Below are positions 5,778-8,888 of a stretch of 8,888 nucleotides of DNA, in pieces. The notes under the pieces were generated by a model that saw only the letters and a list, made by a program, of their open reading frames with translations, was not told where the DNA came from and did no database searches. Where the stretch lies: contig CALWJG010000059.1 of the NCBI GenBank assembly GCA_944380945.1, positions 1 to 8,888 of the forward strand, written 5' to 3'. The stretch is from an uncultured Agathobaculum sp. GTDB lineage: Bacteria; Bacillota; Clostridia; Oscillospirales; Butyricicoccaceae. Each line of letters begins with the position of its first letter. Position 1 is the stretch's first letter. The position numbers and the translations under genes are program-made.

Positions 5778-7403
5778 ATGGCGAAACAGCTTATTTACGG
5801 CGAGGACGCGCGCAAGGCGCTGCAGCGCGGCATCGATCAGCTCGCCGATACCGTTAAGGTAACGATCGGTCCCAAGGGCCGCAACGTGGTTCTGGACAAG
5901 AAGTACGGCGCGCCGCTGATCACCAACGACGGCGTCACCATCGCCAAGGAGATCGAGCTGGACGACGCGTATGAGAATATGGGCGCGCAGCTGGTCAAGG
6001 AAGTTGCAACCAAGACCAACGACGTGGCCGGCGACGGCACCACCACCGCGACCGTTCTGGCGCAGGCGTTCGTCCGCGAGGGCCTGAAAAACGTAGCGGC
6101 AGGCGCGAACCCGATGGTCATGCGCCGCGGCATCTCCAAGGCGGTCAACGCTGCGGTAGAGGCGATCGCCAAGAACTCCAAGACGGTCGACGGCACCAAC
6201 GACATCGCGCGCGTCGGCGCGATCTCTTCGGGCGACGAGGAGATCGGCAAGCTGATCGCCGAGGCGATGGAGAAGGTTTCGACCGACGGCGTCATCACCG
6301 TTGAGGAATCCAAGACCGCTGAGACCTATTCCGAGGTCGTCGAAGGCATGCAGTTCGACCGCGGCTATATCACCCCGTATATGTGCACCGACACCGAGAA
6401 GATGGAAGCCAACCTGGACGATGCGCTCGTGCTCATCACGGACAAGAAGCTGTCCAACATCCAGGAGCTGCTGCCGATCCTCGAGCAGGTCGTTAAATCC
6501 GGCAAGAAGCTGCTGATCATCGCGGAGGATGTTGAGGGCGAGGCGCTGTCCACCCTGATCGTCAACCGCCTGCGCGGCACCTTCACCTGTGTTGCAGTCA
6601 AGGCGCCGGGCTTCGGCGACCGCCGCAAGGATATGCTGCGCGATATCGCCATCCTGACCGGCGGTACCGTGATCTCCGAGGAGGTCGGCATCGAGCTGAA
6701 GGACGCGACCATGGATATGCTGGGCACCGCCCGCCAGATCAAGGTCACCAAGGAGAACACCACGATCGTCGACGGCGCTGGCGACAAGCAGGCCATTGCA
6801 AGCCGCATCGCCGAGATCCGCGGCGCGATCGAGCGCACCACCTCGGACTTCGACCGTGAGAAGCTGCAGGAGCGTCTGGCCAAGCTGGCCGGCGGCGTTG
6901 CGGTCATCAAGGTCGGCGCGGCCACCGAGACCGAGATGAAGGAAAAGAAGCTGCGCATCGAGGACGCGCTCAACGCGACCCGCGCGGCTGTTGAGGAAGG
7001 CATCGTAGCCGGCGGCGGCGTTGCGTATGTCAACGCGATCGCTGCGGTCGAGGCGCTTGCCGCTTCCGCGACCGGCGACGAAAAGACCGGCATGCAGATC
7101 GTTGCGCGCGGTCTGGAAGCGCCGATGGCGCAGATCGCGGTCAACGCCGGCATCGAGGGCGCGATCGTTGTCGATAAGGTCAAGAATTCCGGCAAGGTCG
7201 GCTACGGCTTTGACGCTGCGACCGAGACCTACGGCGACATGATCTCGAACGGTATTGTCGACCCGACCAAGGTCAACCGCTCTGCGCTGCAGAACGCGGC
7301 TTCCGTCGCTTCGATGGTCCTGACCACCGAGAGCCTGGTCGCCGACAAGAAGGAGCCGGTCGCTCCCGCGCCGGCTGCTCCGGACATGGGCGGCATGTAT
7401 TGA
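5778..7403 (+). CDS. groEL: Chaperonin GroEL (Hsp60)
   Basis: At 541 aa this is a full-length group I chaperonin, an ATP-driven double-ring folding cage. Family marks are VTIGPKGRNVVLD (28-40), catalytic Asp51 in the ITNDG block, the nucleotide-binding GDGTTTATVLA with Asp86 (85-95), AAGANPM, FDRGYITPYM in the apical domain, GGVAVIKVGA, GIVAGGG, and a short C-terminal tail ending in MGGMY, a single GGM unit. Its ribosome binding site AGGAGGT (5763-5769) is strong and well spaced. It is co-transcribed with groES under the CIRCE operator and closed by an 11-bp terminator hairpin. It looks intact. Confidence 0.99.
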   Translation: MAKQLIYGEDARKALQRGIDQLADTVKVTIGPKGRNVVLDKKYGAPLITNDGVTIAKEIELDDAYENMGAQLVKEVATKTNDVAGDGTTTATVLAQAFVREGLKNVAAGANPMVMRRGISKAVNAAVEAIAKNSKTVDGTNDIARVGAISSGDEEIGKLIAEAMEKVSTDGVITVEESKTAETYSEVVEGMQFDRGYITPYMCTDTEKMEANLDDALVLITDKKLSNIQELLPILEQVVKSGKKLLIIAEDVEGEALSTLIVNRLRGTFTCVAVKAPGFGDRRKDMLRDIAILTGGTVISEEVGIELKDATMDMLGTARQIKVTKENTTIVDGAGDKQAIASRIAEIRGAIERTTSDFDREKLQERLAKLAGGVAVIKVGAATETEMKEKKLRIEDALNATRAAVEEGIVAGGGVAYVNAIAAVEALAASATGDEKTGMQIVARGLEAPMAQIAVNAGIEGAIVVDKVKNSGKVGYGFDAATETYGDMISNGIVDPTKVNRSALQNAASVASMVLTTESLVADKKEPVAPAPAAPDMGGMY

Positions 7404-7425
7404 TCCCAAGCTGAATCGTACCAGA

Positions 7426-7455
7426 GAACCGGCGCCAAAAGGCGCCGGTTCTTTT
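7426..7455 (+). terminator. Intrinsic terminator of groESL
   Basis: GAACCGGCGCC (7426-7436) and GGCGCCGGTTC (7441-7451) form a perfect 11-bp stem with an AAAA tetraloop, followed by TTTT (7452-7455). It starts 23 nt after the groEL stop. Confidence 0.93.
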
Positions 7456-7511
7456 GTATGGAATTTTCCTATCAGGTTACAATGGTTTTACTGTACTTTT
7501 CCAGCCCTCCA

Positions 7512-7520
7512 TGCTATACT
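7512..7520 (+). promoter_or_regulatory. Extended -10 promoter of nfeD-SPFH
   Basis: TGCTATACT matches the extended -10 form (TG-n-TATAAT with one mismatch). A -35 at 17-nt spacing would be TGTACT (7492-7497), only three of six matches, so the extended -10 probably compensates. Transcription would begin near A7527, at the start of the Shine-Dalgarno sequence AAAGGAGG, leaving a leader of about 19 nt. Confidence 0.65.
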
Positions 7521-7545
7521 GAACGCAAAGGAGGGAGAGACGCCT

Positions 7546-7989
7546 ATGTTGTTTGGGATAAACGCCCTGTATGTCTGGGTAGCGGTCATCATCCTGTGCG
7601 TGGCGGTCGAAGCGTTTACGCTCGATCTGACTGCGATCTGGTTTGCTGTGGGCGGCGTTGCAGCGCTGGTCGCCGCCAGCCTGTCGCTGTCGGTGAGCGC
7701 GCAGCTGGTGATTTTTGTCGTGTTCTCCGCTGTGCTGCTCGCGCTGCTGCGCCCGTTCTGCCGCCGTTTTCTCAAAACGCGCAACGTGCCGACCAACGCG
7801 GACCGCATCATCGGTCAGAATGCGGTCGTCACCCAACCGATCGATAACATCCAGGGGACAGGCGAGATCAAGCTGCCCGGCTCTGTGTGGAGCGCGGCCA
7901 GTGCAGACGGTTCTGCGATCCCCGCCGGTTCCGTGGTGCGAATCGTTGCGATCCGCGGCGTCAAAGCCGTGGTGGAAATTGCAGAGTAA
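7546..7989 (+). CDS. NfeD-like membrane protein, short form
   Basis: This 147-aa protein has an N-terminal hydrophobic part with about three membrane segments (roughly 6-22, 27-45 and 52-69). A soluble C-terminal domain (about 82-147) starts with TNADRIIGQNAVV and holds the small beta-rich pattern of the NfeD OB-fold (GEIKLPGSVWSA, then GSVVRIVAIRGVKAVVE). It lacks the ClpP-like protease domain of long NfeD proteins. Short NfeD proteins are nearly always encoded beside an SPFH/stomatin-like gene, as here, and are thought to act with it in membrane microdomains. The start ATG has AAAGGAGG at 7527-7534. The next gene begins 27 nt after the stop, so the two form an operon. The family is clear, but its molecular function is poorly defined. 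Confidence 0.9.
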   Translation: MLFGINALYVWVAVIILCVAVEAFTLDLTAIWFAVGGVAALVAASLSLSVSAQLVIFVVFSAVLLALLRPFCRRFLKTRNVPTNADRIIGQNAVVTQPIDNIQGTGEIKLPGSVWSAASADGSAIPAGSVVRIVAIRGVKAVVEIAE

Positions 7990-8016
7990 CCATTTTCGGA
8001 GAAAAGGAGAATTGTT

Positions 8017-8888
8017 ATGCCGTTCCTCGCCCCGATCCTGTGGATCATTCTGGCGATCCTGCTGATCGCATTTCTCGCAAGCAATATCGTGATCGTGCCG
8101 CAGGCCAAGGCCTATATCGTCGAGCGTCTGGGCACCTACAAATGCACCTGGGGCACGGGCCTGCACTTCAAGGTGCCGCTGTTCGAGCGCATCGCGCGCC
8201 GCGTGACGCTCAAGGAGCAGGTCGTGGACTTCCCGCCGCAGCCGGTCATCACCAAGGACAACGTCACCATGCAGATCGACACGGTCGTGTATTTCCAGAT
8301 CACCGATCCCAAGCTGTTCACCTACGGCATCGAAAGCCCGATGGCGGCGATCGAAAACCTGACCGCGACCACGCTGCGCAACATCATCGGCGATCTGGAG
8401 CTTGACCAGACGCTGACCAGCCGCGACATCATCAACACCAAGATGCGCGCCATTCTGGATGAAGCGACCGATGCCTGGGGCATCAAGGTCAACCGCGTGG
8501 AGCTGAAAAACATCATCCCGCCGGCGGCCATTCAGGAATCCATGGAGAAGCAGATGAAGGCCGAGCGCGAGCGCCGCGAATCCATTCTGGTGGCAGAGGG
8601 CAAAAAGCAGTCCGCGATTCTGGTCGCGGAGGGTGAAAAGGAAGCCACCGTCCTTGCGGCCGAAGCCAACCGTCTGGCCAAGATCAAGGAGGCCGAGGGC
8701 GAGGCGGAGGCGCTGCTGACCGTCCAGAAGGCGCTGGCCGATTCGATCGCCATGCTCAACGACGCTGCGCCGAGCGAGCAGGTCATCAAGCTCAAATCGC
8801 TCGAAGCATTCAGCGCCGCCGCAGACGGCAAATCCACCAAGATCATCATCCCCAGCGAAATTCAGGGGCTTGCCGGTCTGGCGAGCTC
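8017..8888 (+). CDS. SPFH/Band 7 (stomatin-like, slipin/QmcA type) protein, 3' end outside window
   Basis: The reading frame is open from ATG 8017 to the window edge (290 codons), preceded by AAAAGGAG (8002-8009). A hydrophobic N-terminal segment (about 4-22) anchors the protein. It is followed by an SPFH domain (about 26-190) with IVPQAKAYIVERLGTY, GLHFKVPL, DFPPQPVITKDNV, YFQITDP and the signature VNRVELKNIIPP (158-169). Then comes an Ala/Glu-rich coiled coil (about 175-240) containing four 11-residue repeats. The C-terminal part, from SLEAFSAAADGKSTKIIIP onward, resembles stomatin ends, so little is probably missing. SPFH proteins assemble into large membrane rings or scaffolds and control membrane protein quality and local lipid order. 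Pairing with nfeD supports the slipin/stomatin assignment. Confidence 0.95.
   Translation, partial: MPFLAPILWIILAILLIAFLASNIVIVPQAKAYIVERLGTYKCTWGTGLHFKVPLFERIARRVTLKEQVVDFPPQPVITKDNVTMQIDTVVYFQITDPKLFTYGIESPMAAIENLTATTLRNIIGDLELDQTLTSRDIINTKMRAILDEATDAWGIKVNRVELKNIIPPAAIQESMEKQMKAERERRESILVAEGKKQSAILVAEGEKEATVLAAEANRLAKIKEAEGEAEALLTVQKALADSIAMLNDAAPSEQVIKLKSLEAFSAAADGKSTKIIIPSEIQGLAGLAS
8584..8715 (+). repeat. Four degenerate 33-bp tandem units encoding 11-residue repeats in the SPFH coiled coil
   Basis: Residues 190-233 read as ILVAEGKKQSA, ILVAEGEKEAT, VLAAEANRLAK and IKEAEGEAEAL, an 11-residue period with Ala-Glu at fixed places. The first two units are also alike at DNA level. Such hendecads favour a right-handed or straight coiled coil and are common in stomatin-family oligomerisation regions. 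Confidence 0.75.

Noticed and set aside
5718..7409. A 563-codon open frame on the - strand opposite groEL
   Set aside because: It mirrors groEL almost end to end. In GC-rich genes with strong third-position bias the antisense frame lacks stop codons by chance. Its translation is Arg/Asp/Leu-rich low-complexity sequence with no recognisable domain, and groEL itself is unmistakable.
7458..7847. A 129-codon + frame overlapping nfeD
   Set aside because: It is out of frame with nfeD, begins directly after the groEL terminator and before the nfeD promoter, and its product is Arg/Cys-rich with no domain.
1..8888. CRISPR arrays, insertion sequences, tRNA/rRNA genes, phage or defence genes
   Set aside because: I saw no regularly spaced repeats, transposase-like frames, tRNA cloverleaf signals or accessory genes. 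The window is compact housekeeping DNA on one strand.

Overview
The window looks like a chromosomal housekeeping segment from a GC-rich, spore-forming member of the Bacillota. A Clostridia/Oscillospirales-type gut anaerobe is the best guess. The reasons are the SpoIID-type fragment, the SpoVB-type flippase, a HrcA/CIRCE-controlled groESL operon, strong AGGAGG ribosome binding sites, and proteins with a Clostridia-like appearance. The species cannot be named from sequence reading alone. All genes are on the + strand, and no gene-free stretch exceeds about 150 bases.

Layout. (1) 1-144 is the 3' end of a SpoIID/LytB-type gene, followed by a hairpin. (2) 211-2394 holds queA and tgt, two tRNA queuosine enzymes 15 bp apart and surely co-transcribed, closed by an intrinsic terminator at 2401-2430. 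(3) 2496-4058 is a SpoVB-type MOP-superfamily membrane flippase. (4) 4158-5333 is a THUMP-domain RNA methyltransferase of the RlmL/YpsC type. A clear sigma-A promoter (TTGACA-17-TAAGAT) drives it, and its leader begins with a 13-bp hairpin. (5) 5363-7455 is the groES-groEL operon, with promoter, perfect CIRCE operator and a strong terminator. (6) 7512 to the end is an nfeD-SPFH (stomatin-like) pair behind an extended -10 promoter. The SPFH gene runs off the right edge.

Functional links: Tgt inserts the preQ1 base at tRNA position 34 and QueA then adds the epoxycyclopentanediol ring. GroES and GroEL form one folding machine. NfeD and SPFH proteins are a conserved membrane-microdomain pair. The SpoIID fragment and the SpoVB-like flippase suggest peptidoglycan and spore-envelope work.

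I found no convincing new multi-gene system. The most unusual signals are at two gene starts. At queA, a terminator-like hairpin sits between the only good Shine-Dalgarno sequence and the start codon. At the methyltransferase, a promoter lies between the upstream gene's stop codon and a terminator-like hairpin, so its transcripts must pass through that hairpin at once.
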